Source of the DNA: Aerococcaceae bacterium DSM 111021
GTDB taxonomy: Bacteria > Bacillota > Bacilli > Lactobacillales > Aerococcaceae
Direction of reading: 5' to 3'
Assembly: GCA_020112395.1 (NCBI GenBank)
Contig: JACCEK010000002.1
Span: forward strand, 620,001 to 684,000
Length of the DNA stretch: 64,000 bases
The notes below the pieces were generated by a model that worked only from the letters and a program-made list of their open reading frames with translations, made no database searches and had not been told where the DNA came from. Position 1 is the first letter of the stretch; each line of letters starts with the position of its first letter. Positions 37,762 through 47,385 of this stretch are shown here, piece by piece. A program made the translations under genes and the position numbers.

Positions 37762-40383
37762 ATGAGTGAAATTTTCGGAGATAATCACCGAGAAATTGAA
37801 TCGATTAACCTTCCAGATGAAATGCGAACGTCATTCCTTGACTATGCCATGAGTGTTATTGTCTCACGTGCCTTACCAGATGTTCGTGATGGGTTAAAGC
37901 CTGTACAACGTCGTATTTTATATGGGATGAATGAATTAGGTGTCACACCTGATAAAGCACATAAGAAATCTGCACGTATTGTAGGAGATGTAATGGGGAA
38001 ATATCACCCCCATGGAGATTCAGCGATTTATGAAGCGATGGTTCGTATGGCGCAACCTTTCAGTTACCGCCAATTACTTGTTGATGGGCACGGTAACTTC
38101 GGTTCTGTCGATGGTGACGGGGCAGCTGCCATGCGTTATACAGAAGCACGTATGTCTAAGATTGCTTTAGAAATGCTTCGAGATATTAATAAAGATACGG
38201 TTGATTACCAAGATAACTATTCTCAAGAAGAGAAAGAACCAGTTGTTTTACCAGCTCGCTTCCCTAACCTATTGGTTAATGGAGCTTCTGGTATTGCTGT
38301 TGGGATGGCAACGAATATTCCGCCACATAATCTAGGTGAAGTGATTGATGCTGTTATTGCCCTAATGCATAATCCGGATATTACCGTTGAGGAAATTATG
38401 GATCATATTCCTGGTCCAGATTTTCCAACCGGCGGTATTGTAATGGGGAAATCAGGTATACGTAAAGCTTATAAAACCGGAAAAGGTAAAATCATCATCC
38501 GCTCAAAAGTGGATATTGAACCGATTGGTAAAGACCGTGAACGTATTATCGTTTCAGAATTACCATATGGTGTAAATAAAGCTAATTTAGTAAAGCGAAT
38601 CGCAGAACTAGCTCGTGATAAACGAATTGAAGGAATTACTTACGCTAACGATGAGTCTGCCCGTGAGGGTACACGTGTTGTTATTGAAGTGAGACGTGAT
38701 GTATCTGCAAGTGTTGTATTAAATAATTTATTTAAATTCACACCAATGCAAGTTTCATTCGGATTTAACATGCTAGCAATTGATGGTGGTGTTCCAAAAG
38801 TACTAGGTATTAAAGATATTCTAGAAAAATACTTAGTGCATCAAGTTGAAGTAATTCGTCGAAGAACTGAATTTGAGAAACGTAAAGCTGAAAATCGTGA
38901 TCATATCCTACAAGGATTACTTATCGCATTAGATCATATCGATGAAATTATTGCTATCATTCGCTCTTCACGTGATGGGGAAACGGCTAAAAAGCAATTA
39001 ATCGAAAATTACGGCCTTACAGACGTTCAATCTCAGGCGATACTAGATATGCGTTTAGTACGTTTAACTGGCTTAGAACGTGAAAAAATTGAGAAAGAAC
39101 ATAATGATTTACTTGCATTGATTGCTCGACTAACAGAAATCTTAAATAGTAAAGAGCGTATGTTTGAAATTATTGAAGATGAATTAACTGATGTTAAAAC
39201 ACGTTTTGGTGATGAACGCCGTACGGAATTACAAATTGGGGAATTAACGAGTATCGACGACGAAGATTTAATCGATGAAGAAGATGTTTTAATCGCTTTA
39301 ACAGCAAATGGTTACGTTAAGCGTATGACTCAAGATGAATTCCAAGTTCAAAATCGTGGAGGACGTGGAGTGAAGGGAATGGGCTTAGGTGATGATGATG
39401 AAATTCAAACACTTGTCTCAGCTTCAACACACGATACATTATTATTCTTCACTAACCTTGGACGTGTATTCAGCCAGAAAGGCTATGATATACCAGAATA
39501 CGGTCGCCAAGCTAAAGGGTTACCTATCGTTAACTTAATTAGTTTAGGTACAGGTGAAGTTGTGAAGCAAATTATATCAGTGAATAAGAGTACAGAAGAA
39601 TCAGGTAAGTCTGATAATTTCTTATTCTTTGTTACACGAAGTGGAACAGCGAAACGTACTGAAGCGTCTGATTACTATAATATTCGTCAAAATGGTTTAA
39701 TTGCGATTAACCTAAAAGAAGGCGATGAATTAGTAAATGTTATGGAAACGACTGGTGAACACAACATTATTATCGGTACACACAATGGTAATGCGATGAC
39801 ATTCAACGAGGATGACGTTCGTGTAATGGGCCGTACAGCAACAGGTGTGCGTGGTATTAAACTACGTGAAGGTGACTTTGTTGTTGGTTCTGATGTGTTA
39901 ACAGATGAACATGAAGTATTAGTTGTAACTGAAAAAGGATACGGTAAACGTACACCGGCTTCAGAATATACACCTAAAAACCGTGGGGGCCTTGGAGTGA
40001 AGACATCGAATATCTCTGAAAAGAGTGGTAAATTATCAGGTATCGTTACTGTAACAGGTGACGAAGACTTAATGATTATGACCGACCAAGGTGTCATTAT
40101 TCGATCACACGTGGCTAGTATCTCGAAAACATCTCGTGCAACGCTGGGTGTTCGTATGATTCGATTGGATGAGAATGCAGTTGTTAGTTCAATTGCAACG
40201 ATTCCGGCCGCCGATGAGTCAGAAACAGAAACAGAAGAAATCCTAGAACATATTGATGATGTCAAAGTTGATAGAGAATCAGTGACGTCTGAAGATGTTG
40301 AATTAAATGAAGAATTATCAGAACGTATTTCAGAAGCAGTTGAGGAAGATGAAACTTTCGAAGCTGACGAAGATAACGAGTAA
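37762..40383 (+). CDS. gyrA: DNA gyrase subunit A
   Basis: An 873-residue cleavage-ligation subunit. The catalytic tyrosine is in [11 protein letters not shown]. The quinolone-determining segment reads [20 protein letters not shown], with serine and acidic residues at the positions usually altered in resistance, so it looks wild type. The GyrA box is [10 protein letters not shown]. Six beta-pinwheel blades follow. The last 55-60 residues form an acidic Glu/Asp-rich tail, longer than in many relatives. Forms an operon with gyrB (45-base gap) and ends at a terminator. Confidence 0.98.
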   Translation: MSEIFGDNHREIESINLPDEMRTSFLDYAMSVIVSRALPDVRDGLKPVQRRILYGMNELGVTPDKAHKKSARIVGDVMGKYHPHGDSAIYEAMVRMAQPFSYRQLLVDGHGNFGSVDGDGAAAMRYTEARMSKIALEMLRDINKDTVDYQDNYSQEEKEPVVLPARFPNLLVNGASGIAVGMATNIPPHNLGEVIDAVIALMHNPDITVEEIMDHIPGPDFPTGGIVMGKSGIRKAYKTGKGKIIIRSKVDIEPIGKDRERIIVSELPYGVNKANLVKRIAELARDKRIEGITYANDESAREGTRVVIEVRRDVSASVVLNNLFKFTPMQVSFGFNMLAIDGGVPKVLGIKDILEKYLVHQVEVIRRRTEFEKRKAENRDHILQGLLIALDHIDEIIAIIRSSRDGETAKKQLIENYGLTDVQSQAILDMRLVRLTGLEREKIEKEHNDLLALIARLTEILNSKERMFEIIEDELTDVKTRFGDERRTELQIGELTSIDDEDLIDEEDVLIALTANGYVKRMTQDEFQVQNRGGRGVKGMGLGDDDEIQTLVSASTHDTLLFFTNLGRVFSQKGYDIPEYGRQAKGLPIVNLISLGTGEVVKQIISVNKSTEESGKSDNFLFFVTRSGTAKRTEASDYYNIRQNGLIAINLKEGDELVNVMETTGEHNIIIGTHNGNAMTFNEDDVRVMGRTATGVRGIKLREGDFVVGSDVLTDEHEVLVVTEKGYGKRTPASEYTPKNRGGLGVKTSNISEKSGKLSGIVTVTGDEDLMIMTDQGVIIRSHVASISKTSRATLGVRMIRLDENAVVSSIATIPAADESETETEEILEHIDDVKVDRESVTSEDVELNEELSERISEAVEEDETFEADEDNE

Positions 40384-40392
40384 TAAATTACT

Positions 40393-40442
40393 AAAAAGCG
40401 ACCAGAGTTCATTTAAAATGACTCTAGTCGCTTTTTTTTTTG
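40393..40442 (+). terminator. Terminator after gyrA
   Basis: AAAAAGCGACCAGAGTTCATTT with a nearly perfect complement and a ten-T run. Confidence 0.93.
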
Positions 40443-40628
40443 CGTATTTATAAAAAATAGAATTAATGGATGGAGAAAGGCAAGTGAAGACCTGTAAGGC
40501 CTTGTATCAGGACGACAGGGCACGCTTTAAACCATAGGAAAGAACAACGACGTACGGTTTAAGTAGTGGTTTAAGCATATTATTAATTTCTTAACGAATA
40601 AAAAACTATTAACATGATACATTTGAAA
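40443..40628. other. Unassigned structured stretch between gyrA and serA
   Basis: No gene on either strand: the longest frame is a 23-codon one. The middle (about 40468-40576) is visibly richer in G and C than its surroundings and contains CCTGT/ACAGG (40491 and 40515), GCTTTAAACC at 40524-40533 and two copies of its complement core GGTTTAAG at 40556 and 40568. These would allow alternative hairpins. No family recognised. Confidence 0.4.
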
Positions 40629-40681
40629 GAAAAATCACCCTCATCAACTCATGTAATAAGTGTTGATAATGGTGATTCATG
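40629..40681 (-). terminator. Terminator of serC-serA
   Basis: On the minus strand GAATCACCATTATCAAC pairs with GTTGATGAGGGTGATT, followed by TTTC. The T run is short. Confidence 0.65.
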
Positions 40682-40684
40682 TAA

Positions 40685-41878
40685 TTAATTATTTGAAGGT
40701 TTTAAGTGTCGAACACGTACAACGCCTTCGATATTTTCAAGTGCAACTTTATCTTCAGCTTCTATATCATCATCTAAATCAATCATAGTACAAGCCCAAC
40801 CATCGCGAGGCTTATTCGTTAAACGATTAATATTCAAATTATGTTGAGATAGAACATTTGTAATTTGACCGATCATATTAGGGATATTACGATGTAAAAT
40901 CGTAATACGACAGACAGTCTGGATTGGTCCAAAATTGATTGTGGGGAAATTCACAGAGTGATGAATATTACCATTTTTTAAATAATCCATGACTTGATCA
41001 ACGACCATATTTGCGGCATTAGCCTCACTTTCAGGTGTTGATGCACCAAGGTGAGGGATATTGATTGTATTTTTCATACTTAATGTTTTTTCATCTGGGA
41101 AATCGACCACATATTTACCAATACTCCCGTTGTTAATCGCATCTTCTAAAGCATTAAGGTCTACTAATCCGCCACGTGCACAGTTAATAATAATTTGACC
41201 TTTTTTTGATTCAGCTAATAATTCGGCATTAAGATAATTTTTTGTACTTTCATTATATGGGATATGTAATGTGATATAATCACTATTTTGCATTATATAA
41301 TGTATATCGTATTGCGTCTTTGTTGATGGGTTCAAGCCAAGTGCGTGCTGGACAGATAAGTATGGATCGTAACCAAATACTTCCATTCCTAAATCTAGGC
41401 ACATATTGGCAACAAGGACGCCAATTGCACCTAAACCAATAATACCAATTTTCTTACCAGCTAATTCGGGACCAACAAATTGTTTTTTACCCGCTTCTAC
41501 TTTGGAGTTAATATTTGTTTCTCCAACAAGCGTTTGTGTCCAGTCTAATGCTGCTTCAATATTACGAGAAGACATAATTAAAGCCGATAAAACCAACTCT
41601 TTTACACCATTTGCATTTGCTCCAGGTGAATTTGCTACGACGATGCCTCGCTCTGTTAGCGCATCGATAGGTATATTATTTACACCAGAACCAGCTCTAC
41701 CAACAAATTTTAAGTCTTCTGGTAATTCCATATCATGCATATCTGCACTTCTTACGATAACAGCATCTGCCTCTGAATCACTGTGATTCAAAGTAAATTC
41801 GTGCGTTAATTTTCTTAGTGCATTGGCATCGATATTGTTTAATGTTTTGATTTTAAATCTTTTTTCAGTGTAGCTCAT
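40685..41878 (-). CDS. serA: D-3-phosphoglycerate dehydrogenase
   Basis: A 397-residue enzyme for the first step of serine synthesis, oxidising 3-phosphoglycerate with NAD. Start at ATG 41878 with GAGGTG before it; a GTG four codons earlier lies inside the RBS. NAD-binding motif IGIIGLGAIGVLVANMCLDLG, catalytic arginine in NCARGGLVD and histidine in HLGASTPE are present. The C-terminus (about 320-397) is a single ACT domain (RITILHRNIPNMIGQITNVL), likely for serine feedback. Overlaps the end of serC. Confidence 0.93.
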   Translation of the reverse strand: MSYTEKRFKIKTLNNIDANALRKLTHEFTLNHSDSEADAVIVRSADMHDMELPEDLKFVGRAGSGVNNIPIDALTERGIVVANSPGANANGVKELVLSALIMSSRNIEAALDWTQTLVGETNINSKVEAGKKQFVGPELAGKKIGIIGLGAIGVLVANMCLDLGMEVFGYDPYLSVQHALGLNPSTKTQYDIHYIMQNSDYITLHIPYNESTKNYLNAELLAESKKGQIIINCARGGLVDLNALEDAINNGSIGKYVVDFPDEKTLSMKNTINIPHLGASTPESEANAANMVVDQVMDYLKNGNIHHSVNFPTINFGPIQTVCRITILHRNIPNMIGQITNVLSQHNLNINRLTNKPRDGWACTMIDLDDDIEAEDKVALENIEGVVRVRHLKPSNN

Positions 41879-41886
41879 TGTGCACC

Positions 41887-42975
41887 TCACTTATATTTAT
41901 TTTCGAAGTCTTTCATAAATTTAATTAACGCGTCAACACCTTCAATTGGCATTGCATTATAAATACTTGCACGCATTCCACCGACTGAACGGTGTCCTTT
42001 TAAATTAATTAAATCACGTTCTTGAGATTCCTTTGCGAATACTTTATCTAACTCTTCTGAATGTGTTCTGAAAGTGACATTCATGATTGAACGATCTTCT
42101 TTTCTAGCTGTTCCAGTGTAAAACTCACTTTGATCAATGTAGTCATATAATTTAGTCGCTTTTTCTTTATTGATTGCTTCTATTGCTTTCACTCCACCTT
42201 GATCTAATAACCATTCATATACAAGGCCAGCAACATAGATAGCAAAGGTTGGAGGTGTATTGTACATAGAATCTTTATCAGATTGAGTAGCATAATTGAG
42301 CATCGTAGGTGTAGCAGCTTGTGCATTACCCATAAGATCTTTACGAATAATAACGACGGTTAACCCAGCAGGCCCCATGTTTTTTTGAGCTCCGGCATAA
42401 ATTAATCCAAATTTACTTATATCATATTCTTCAGATAGAATATTTGAAGACATATCTGCGACTAAGGGAATGTCACCAAAATCTGGTAAAGAATCGGGTT
42501 TAAAACGTGTTCCAAAAATTGTATTATTTAAACATAGATGAACATAGTCAGCATCTGGGCGAACATGTATATCATCATTATTAGGAATATAAGTAAAGTC
42601 ATCTTCCTCAGTACTGACTGCGATGTTAATATCACCGTAATTCAAGGCTTCTTTATATGCTTTTTTAGCGAAACTACCTGTTAAGATATAATCAGCTTTG
42701 CCAGATTTATTTAACAAATTCAGTGGAACACTCGAAAATTGAGTCGAAGCTCCTCCTTGTAAGAATAAAATTTCATAATTGTCAGGAATATTCATTAATG
42801 TGCGTAATGAATGTTTAGCATTAGCATGAATTTCCATGTAGGATGGAGATCTATGACTCATCTCCATCACGGATAAGCCTTGCCCCTGGTAATTTGTAAT
42901 GTTTCTACCCACATCTTCTAAAACTGAAACTGGAAGTGTCGATGGTCCTGCAGAGAAATTATAAATGCGATTCAT
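41887..42975 (-). CDS. serC: Phosphoserine aminotransferase
   Basis: A 362-residue PLP enzyme converting 3-phosphohydroxypyruvate to phosphoserine. It starts IYNFSAGPSTLPVSVLE, has QGGASTQFSSVP and the PLP lysine in YAGAQKNMGPAG, and ends with the family RSVGGMRASIYNAM. It lies upstream of serA in the same operon. A phosphoserine phosphatase (serB) is not in the window. Confidence 0.96.
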   Translation of the reverse strand: MNRIYNFSAGPSTLPVSVLEDVGRNITNYQGQGLSVMEMSHRSPSYMEIHANAKHSLRTLMNIPDNYEILFLQGGASTQFSSVPLNLLNKSGKADYILTGSFAKKAYKEALNYGDINIAVSTEEDDFTYIPNNDDIHVRPDADYVHLCLNNTIFGTRFKPDSLPDFGDIPLVADMSSNILSEEYDISKFGLIYAGAQKNMGPAGLTVVIIRKDLMGNAQAATPTMLNYATQSDKDSMYNTPPTFAIYVAGLVYEWLLDQGGVKAIEAINKEKATKLYDYIDQSEFYTGTARKEDRSIMNVTFRTHSEELDKVFAKESQERDLINLKGHRSVGGMRASIYNAMPIEGVDALIKFMKDFENKYK

Positions 42976-43008
42976 TTCAAACGCTCCTTTTTAATAAATG
43001 ATATGGTC

Positions 43009-43014
43009 ATTATA
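43009..43014 (-). promoter_or_regulatory. -10 element upstream of serC
   Basis: TATAAT on the minus strand, 34 bases before the serC ATG. The -35 region (TGTAAG at 17 bases) is weak, so the call rests on the -10. Confidence 0.45.
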
Positions 43015-43100
43015 TCAGAAAAACAATGAAACTTACAGAATTATTAAAATAAGATGAAAAATGAAGATTATATCTCATTAAAAAAACTTTCGAAAAAACC

Positions 43101-43129
43101 TTGTGTTCTAACAATGTTAATTGTATAAT
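43101..43129 (+). promoter_or_regulatory. Promoter of rpsF-ssb-rpsR
   Basis: TTGTGT and TATAAT separated by 17 bases. The leader to rpsF contains two hairpins, GAGTAT/ATACTC (about 43140-43157) and GCTCTA/TAGAGC (about 43164-43184). I do not see the CCG-containing S6-S18 regulatory motif. Confidence 0.8.
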
Positions 43130-43211
43130 TCATAGATGTGAGTATTTAACGATACTCTCCTTGCTCTAATTTATTTTTAGAGCCATCAGACCAAAAGGAG
43201 GTGCAAGCCAA

Positions 43212-43511
43212 ATGAGCCAAACAACAAAATACGAAATTTTATATATTATCCGTCCTGACTTAAACGAAGACGAGAAAAAAGAATTAGTAGAGCGTTTCGA
43301 TGGTATCTTAACAACTAACGGAACTGAAATTGTTGAGTCAAAAGACTGGGCAAAACGTCGCTTAGCATATGAGATTAATGATTATAAAGAAGGAATTTAT
43401 CATTTAATCACAGCTGAAGCTTCAGATGCTACAGGAATCAACGAATTCGACCGTCTAGCTTTAATCAACCGTGGAATCTTACGTCATATGATTACTAAAG
43501 TAGATGCTTAA
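43212..43511 (+). CDS. rpsF: Small ribosomal subunit protein bS6
   Basis: A 99-residue ribosomal protein that pairs with S18 on the 30S platform. It starts with [19 protein letters not shown] and has [20 protein letters not shown], typical of S6. AAGGAGGTG precedes the ATG. First gene of the conserved rpsF-ssb-rpsR block. Confidence 0.97.
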   Translation: MSQTTKYEILYIIRPDLNEDEKKELVERFDGILTTNGTEIVESKDWAKRRLAYEINDYKEGIYHLITAEASDATGINEFDRLALINRGILRHMITKVDA

Positions 43512-43513
43512 TT

Positions 43514-43529
43514 TGTTTCACGTGAAACA
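43514..43529. promoter_or_regulatory. parS site (ParB binding)
   Basis: TGTTTCACGTGAAACA is a perfect 16-base palindrome identical to the widely conserved parS core TGTTNCACGTGNAACA. It lies in the rpsF-ssb gap, within 13 kb of the origin. Confidence 0.9.
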
Positions 43530-43549
43530 CTTTGAAGGAGGATGTAATT

Positions 43550-44107
43550 GTGAACACAGTTCAATTAGTGGGACGTTTGACACGAGAAGTTGACTTGAAG
43601 TTTACTTCGTCAGGTATTGCAGTAGGTACTTTTACAATTGCCGTTAATCGCAATTTTACTAATCAACAAGGTGAACGTGAAGCTGATTTTATTAGTTGCG
43701 TAATCTGGCGTAAATCAGCTGAAAACTTTGCTAACTTTACACGTAAAGGATCTCAAGTTGGAGTCGAAGGTCGTCTTCAAACACGTAATTACGAGAATCA
43801 ACAAGGTCAACGTGTATATGTTACTGAAGTAGTTGTAGAGCAGTTCCATTTATTGGAGCCACGTTCAGTTACTGAACAAAGACCTGCTGATACAAATACT
43901 GATAGCAACAATAGTAGTAGTTATGGTGGAGGACAAAGTTATAACAATAGTAATAACTCTCAAGGCCAAAATAACAACTACAGTAATAATCAACCGTCTT
44001 ATCAAAATAACAATTCAAATAACAATAGTGGAGGATTTGGTAATTCACCATTTAACATGGAAGATGGCACGCCAGTTGACATCTCTGAAGATGATTTACC
44101 ATTCTAA
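43550..44107 (+). CDS. ssb: Single-stranded DNA-binding protein
   Basis: A 185-residue SSB starting at GTG 43550, eight bases after AAGGAGG. The OB fold covers about 1-105 ([38 protein letters not shown]). A long low-complexity linker rich in Asn, Gln, Ser and Gly (about 120-172) follows, and it ends in the acidic protein-interaction tip ISEDDLPF. The asparagine-rich linker is unremarkable for the family. Confidence 0.97.
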   Translation: MNTVQLVGRLTREVDLKFTSSGIAVGTFTIAVNRNFTNQQGEREADFISCVIWRKSAENFANFTRKGSQVGVEGRLQTRNYENQQGQRVYVTEVVVEQFHLLEPRSVTEQRPADTNTDSNNSSSYGGGQSYNNSNNSQGQNNNYSNNQPSYQNNNSNNNSGGFGNSPFNMEDGTPVDISEDDLPF

Positions 44108-44147
44108 TCATTCAATATTCGTTTAAATATAAAGGAGGATAACACCT

Positions 44148-44381
44148 ATGGGACAACGTCGTGGTGGAAGACGCAGAAAAAAAGTATGTTTCTTCTGTGC
44201 AAATCATATTGATCACCCTGATTATAAAGACGTGGATTTAGTTAGCCGTTTCGTATCTGAAAAAGGTAAAATTTTACCTCGTCGAGTAACAGGTACTTGT
44301 GCTAAACATCAACGTACTTTAACAGCAACTGTTAAACGTACTCGTATTATGGCACTAATTCCATTTACAATTAAAGACTAA
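44148..44381 (+). CDS. rpsR: Small ribosomal subunit protein bS18, zinc-ribbon (C+) form
   Basis: A 77-residue ribosomal protein. The start [20 protein letters not shown] and later [10 protein letters not shown] supply three cysteines and a histidine arranged as in the zinc-binding C+ form; many bacteria also keep a zinc-free paralogue, none of which is visible here. AAGGAGG precedes the ATG. Last gene of rpsF-ssb-rpsR. Confidence 0.97.
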   Translation: MGQRRGGRRRKKVCFFCANHIDHPDYKDVDLVSRFVSEKGKILPRRVTGTCAKHQRTLTATVKRTRIMALIPFTIKD

Positions 44382-44392
44382 TTTATATTAGT

Positions 44393-44430
44393 TGAAAAGA
44401 GTAGAACCTTGTGTTCTACTCTTTTTTTTT
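44393..44430 (+). terminator. Terminator after rpsR
   Basis: AAGAGTAGAAC and GTTCTACTCTT around CTTGT, followed by a T run. Confidence 0.94.
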
Positions 44431-44544
44431 ATTTTGATGAGGTAATTAGTCTTAATGGAATCAATGTATTTAAGCAAATCTATGTGTTTGAGACGAAATT
44501 TGACTTTTATCCCCAGGATTTGAGTTATTATAAGATATACATAA

Positions 44545-44560
44545 TGTTTCACATGAAACA
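44545..44560. promoter_or_regulatory. Degenerate parS-like site
   Basis: TGTTTCACATGAAACA differs from the parS palindrome at one central base (A for G). Located in the gap between rpsR and gdpP. May be a weak ParB site. Confidence 0.45.
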
Positions 44561-44664
44561 TTAAAGAAAGTATGTCTAAATATGGGTTGGGACTTTGAAA
44601 AATAGCATTCAAGGTCTAATTATGTTAAAATGCTTAGTATATAATTAATTGAATGAGGTGAAAT

Positions 44665-46668
44665 ATGTTTGATAAAGAAAGAATTAAAGCATTCTTTGAA
44701 CAATTTCATTCATTAGATATTAGTTGGCAAATTTATAGTTTAGTAATTTTATATACGATTATTATGCTTGCTGCGTTAATATTGCGTTGGGAAATTGGTT
44801 TAATGCTCTTCCTATTATTAATTGCAGTAGTCATATTTTTTGTGTTTAACTATGAAAACTTTATACGCAATCTAAGTACAATGGCAAGTCGCCTTTCTCA
44901 ATCAGTACGAGGCGCACAAGAAGATGCCATGTATCGATCTCCTATAGGGATTCTACTTTATGGTGATGATGCTAATCATCGCATTAAGTGGGTTAATCCA
45001 TCTATGCAACATATCTTTGGTGCTCAGGAGTTACTTGGCGAACCACTAATATCTATAAATAATGAGTTTAAAAAAATGGTATCTATTGAATCAGATAAAC
45101 ACTGGCATACTGTCCCTTTTATAGACCGATATTATCGAGTATTGCATCAAGTAGATGTGAAAGCATTGTATATGATTGATGTAACAGATGAAGTGTTAAT
45201 TCGAGAACAGAAAAAATTTGATCAAGTAGTTTTTGGTTATCTGTTTCTAGATGACTATAACGAGATAGTAGAAACACTCGATGATCAACAAGCTACCAAT
45301 TTTGACTCTATTATTTTGAATGATATCAATGAATGGGCGGATTCTTATGGGATTTATACTAAAAGAATTAATTAAGAAAAGTTTATACTACTTTTAAATC
45401 AATATGTTCTCGATAAACTTGAGAATGATAAATTTAAGTTTTTTGATGAGATGCGTGAACGTAATTCATTAAGAAATATGCCATTATCAATTAGTATTGG
45501 GGTGTCTTACCCGGATTCTCCTAGTTACCGAATTGATGAGCTATCGGATCAAGCACAGCTTAACTTAGATTTAGCACTTGGACGCGGTGGAGACCAAATA
45601 GTTGTGAGATCACAAGCTGGCAAAGCAAGATTTTATGGTGGTAAGACAAACCCAACAGAGAAGCGTACAAACATAAAATCTAGGCTTGTATTCCAAGCTT
45701 TACGTACGTCAATCCAACAAGCAGAACAGATACTTATATCAGGCCATAAGACCCCGGATATGGACTCTATGGGCTCGGCAATTGGTATATATAAGATTGT
45801 AAAATCATTTGGAATACCTGCGCGTATCATTATTAATGAAGATGAGTTTAATCAAGATATACGGCAATTATTAGCTTTAGATCAAGCACGATTCTTGTGG
45901 GATGAAGATATCTTCATTAATAAAGAAGAAGTTGAAAAGTATATGACTGATGAAACATTAGTCATATTAGTCGACCATCATCGCCCATCATTAAGTGAGG
46001 CAGAAGGTTTGATGAATGGACATGATGTTGTTATTATTGACCATCATCGTCGTGGTGAAGAGTTCCCAAATCAAACTGTATTAACCTATATAGAACCTTA
46101 CGCATCGTCAACTTCAGAATTGATTACGGAATTCTTTATTAATATGCGTAATACTAATGAAGCATTGAACAAGTTCGAGGCAACAGCCTTACTCGCAGGG
46201 GTTATCGTTGATACGAATAACTTCTCATCACGAACTGGTTCTAGAACCTTTGATGTTGCTAGTTATTTGAAGTCACGTGGAGCTGACCGTGTTCAAATCC
46301 AACGACTTCTTAAAGAGGATCTATCAAACTTAATCGAACGTAATAAACTTATAGAACATACGAAATTTGTTAAAGAAGGCTACGCTGTAATTATCGGGCC
46401 AGACGAAGAAATATTTGATAATATTACAGCCTCACAAACGGCTGATGTCTTGTTGGATGTTAAAGGCGTAGAAGCATCCTTTGTAATTTACCGTAGAAGT
46501 GATTCTGTTGTAGGTATAAGCGCACGGAGTCTGGGTAATATTAATGTACAAACTATAATGGAACGATTAGATGGTGGAGGTCATTTATCTAATGCTGCTA
46601 CGCAGATTAATGATAAAACGACAGAAGAAGTCTACGTTCAATTATCAGAAGAAATAAATAAGGAATAA
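44665..46668 (+). pseudogene. gdpP: c-di-AMP phosphodiesterase GdpP, interrupted by an in-frame stop codon
   Basis: The reading frame of a complete GdpP (668 codons) runs from 44665 to 46668 but contains one TAA at 45373-45375 (codon 237). Before it: two membrane helices (about 15-60), a PAS domain (about 85-170) and the first part of the degenerate GGDEF domain. The text continues without frame change through EKFILLLNQYVLDKLE, the DHH domain (SGHKTPDMDSMGSAIG, VDHHRPS, IDHHRRG) and DHHA1 with GGGHLSNAATQI. The stop falls inside a strand that is continuous in the family (KRIN, stop, EKF). The catalytic half could only be made by internal initiation; the ATG at 45451 has no good RBS. Co-located with rplI as usual. 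A sequencing error cannot be excluded. Confidence 0.88.
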
Positions 46669-46680
46669 GGAGGACTTTAC

Positions 46681-47133
46681 ATGAAAGTAATTTTATTAAA
46701 AGATGTGAAGAAACAAGGTAAAAAAGGCGAGGTTGTTGAAGTATCGGATGGTTATGGACGTAATTATTTAATTAAAAACAACTTAGCCAAAATGGCAGAT
46801 GGTGCTGCTTTAAATCAATTACAGTCTAAAAAAGAAGCTGAAGCAAGAGTAGCTAAAGAAGAATTAACTGAATCAAAGCTAGTCAAAGAAGCAATTGAGA
46901 AAGAAGATACAGTTGTAACTATTTCAGCTAAGACCGGTGAAGATGGGCGTTTATTCGGAACGATTCCATCAAAACAAATTGCAGAAGAACTTGAAAAACA
47001 ATATGGAATTAAAGTAGATCGCCGTAAAATCCAATTAAGTGAAAACTTAAGTTCATTGGGTAGCTATAACGTCACAGTAAAATTACATACAAAAGTTTCT
47101 GCTGACATTAAAGTACATGTGGTCGGCCAATAG
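46681..47133 (+). CDS. rplI: Large ribosomal subunit protein bL9
   Basis: A 150-residue ribosomal protein. It begins MKVILLKDVKKQGKKGEVVEV and has GYGRNYLI in the N-terminal domain; a long connecting helix leads to a C-terminal domain with GRLFGTIPSKQIAEEL. It lies 12 bases after the gdpP stop with AAGGAGG before the ATG, so it depends on the same transcript; the stop codon in gdpP does not remove its own RBS, but polarity is possible. Confidence 0.97.
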   Translation: MKVILLKDVKKQGKKGEVVEVSDGYGRNYLIKNNLAKMADGAALNQLQSKKEAEARVAKEELTESKLVKEAIEKEDTVVTISAKTGEDGRLFGTIPSKQIAEELEKQYGIKVDRRKIQLSENLSSLGSYNVTVKLHTKVSADIKVHVVGQ

Positions 47134-47147
47134 TTTCATATGAAACT
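47132..47147. repeat. Palindrome AGTTTCATATGAAACT after rplI
   Basis: A perfect 16-base palindrome starting at the rplI stop codon. It shares GTTTCA/TGAAAC with parS but has AT in place of the central CG, and is therefore unlikely to bind ParB strongly. Confidence 0.35.
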
Positions 47148-47159
47148 ATTTAAATAATA

Positions 47160-47207
47160 TAAAAGTGTATTCATTTGCTATCAATTCAAATGAATACACT
47201 TTTTTTT
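47160..47207 (+). terminator. Terminator after rplI
   Basis: AAAAGTGTATTCATTTG with its perfect complement around CTATCAATT, followed by eight T. Confidence 0.95.
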
Positions 47208-47220
47208 GTCTAATAATGAA

Positions 47221-47294
47221 CATGTTGATAACTAAGTTATAACTTTATGGTAATAGGTGTTCGCAAAAAAAAGTTTTGCACATGTTGATAACTA
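47221..47294 (+). repeat. Two direct copies of a DnaA-box-like 14-mer upstream of dnaB
   Basis: CATGTTGATAACTA occurs at 47221-47234 and 47281-47294, exactly 60 bases apart. Each includes TGTTGATAA, one mismatch from the DnaA box complement. Confidence 0.6.
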
Positions 47295-47329
47295 TGAAAA
47301 AGAGGAATAATTTGTTATGATTTATATAC

Positions 47330-47357
47330 TTGTAATTAAGAGTGAATCTAGTAAAAT
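47330..47357 (+). promoter_or_regulatory. Promoter of dnaB
   Basis: TTGTAA and TAAAAT with a 16-base spacer, 28 bases before the start codon. Confidence 0.55.
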
Positions 47358-47385
47358 GTAAAGGATGTAGAAAGAAGGTGAACCG

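Noticed and set aside
39687-40412. 241-codon minus-strand open frame
   Set aside because: It lies wholly opposite gyrA, is rich in Ser and Ile as expected of an antisense shadow of acidic codons, and has no RBS.
41406-41786. 126-codon plus-strand open frame inside serA
   Set aside because: Opposite strand of a confident gene; composition is that of a shadow.
43130-43211. S6-S18 autoregulatory RNA in the rpsF leader
   Set aside because: Two hairpins are present but the CCG-bulge feature known for that motif was not seen.
45451-46668. Second half of gdpP as an independent DHH-type (NrnA-like) gene
   Set aside because: It is in the same frame as the first half, lacks a good RBS, and the residues before the ATG still match GdpP, so an interrupted gene is simpler.
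47132-47147. AGTTTCATATGAAACT as a third parS
   Set aside because: The central CG of parS is replaced by AT, which is expected to weaken ParB contact; listed only as a palindrome.
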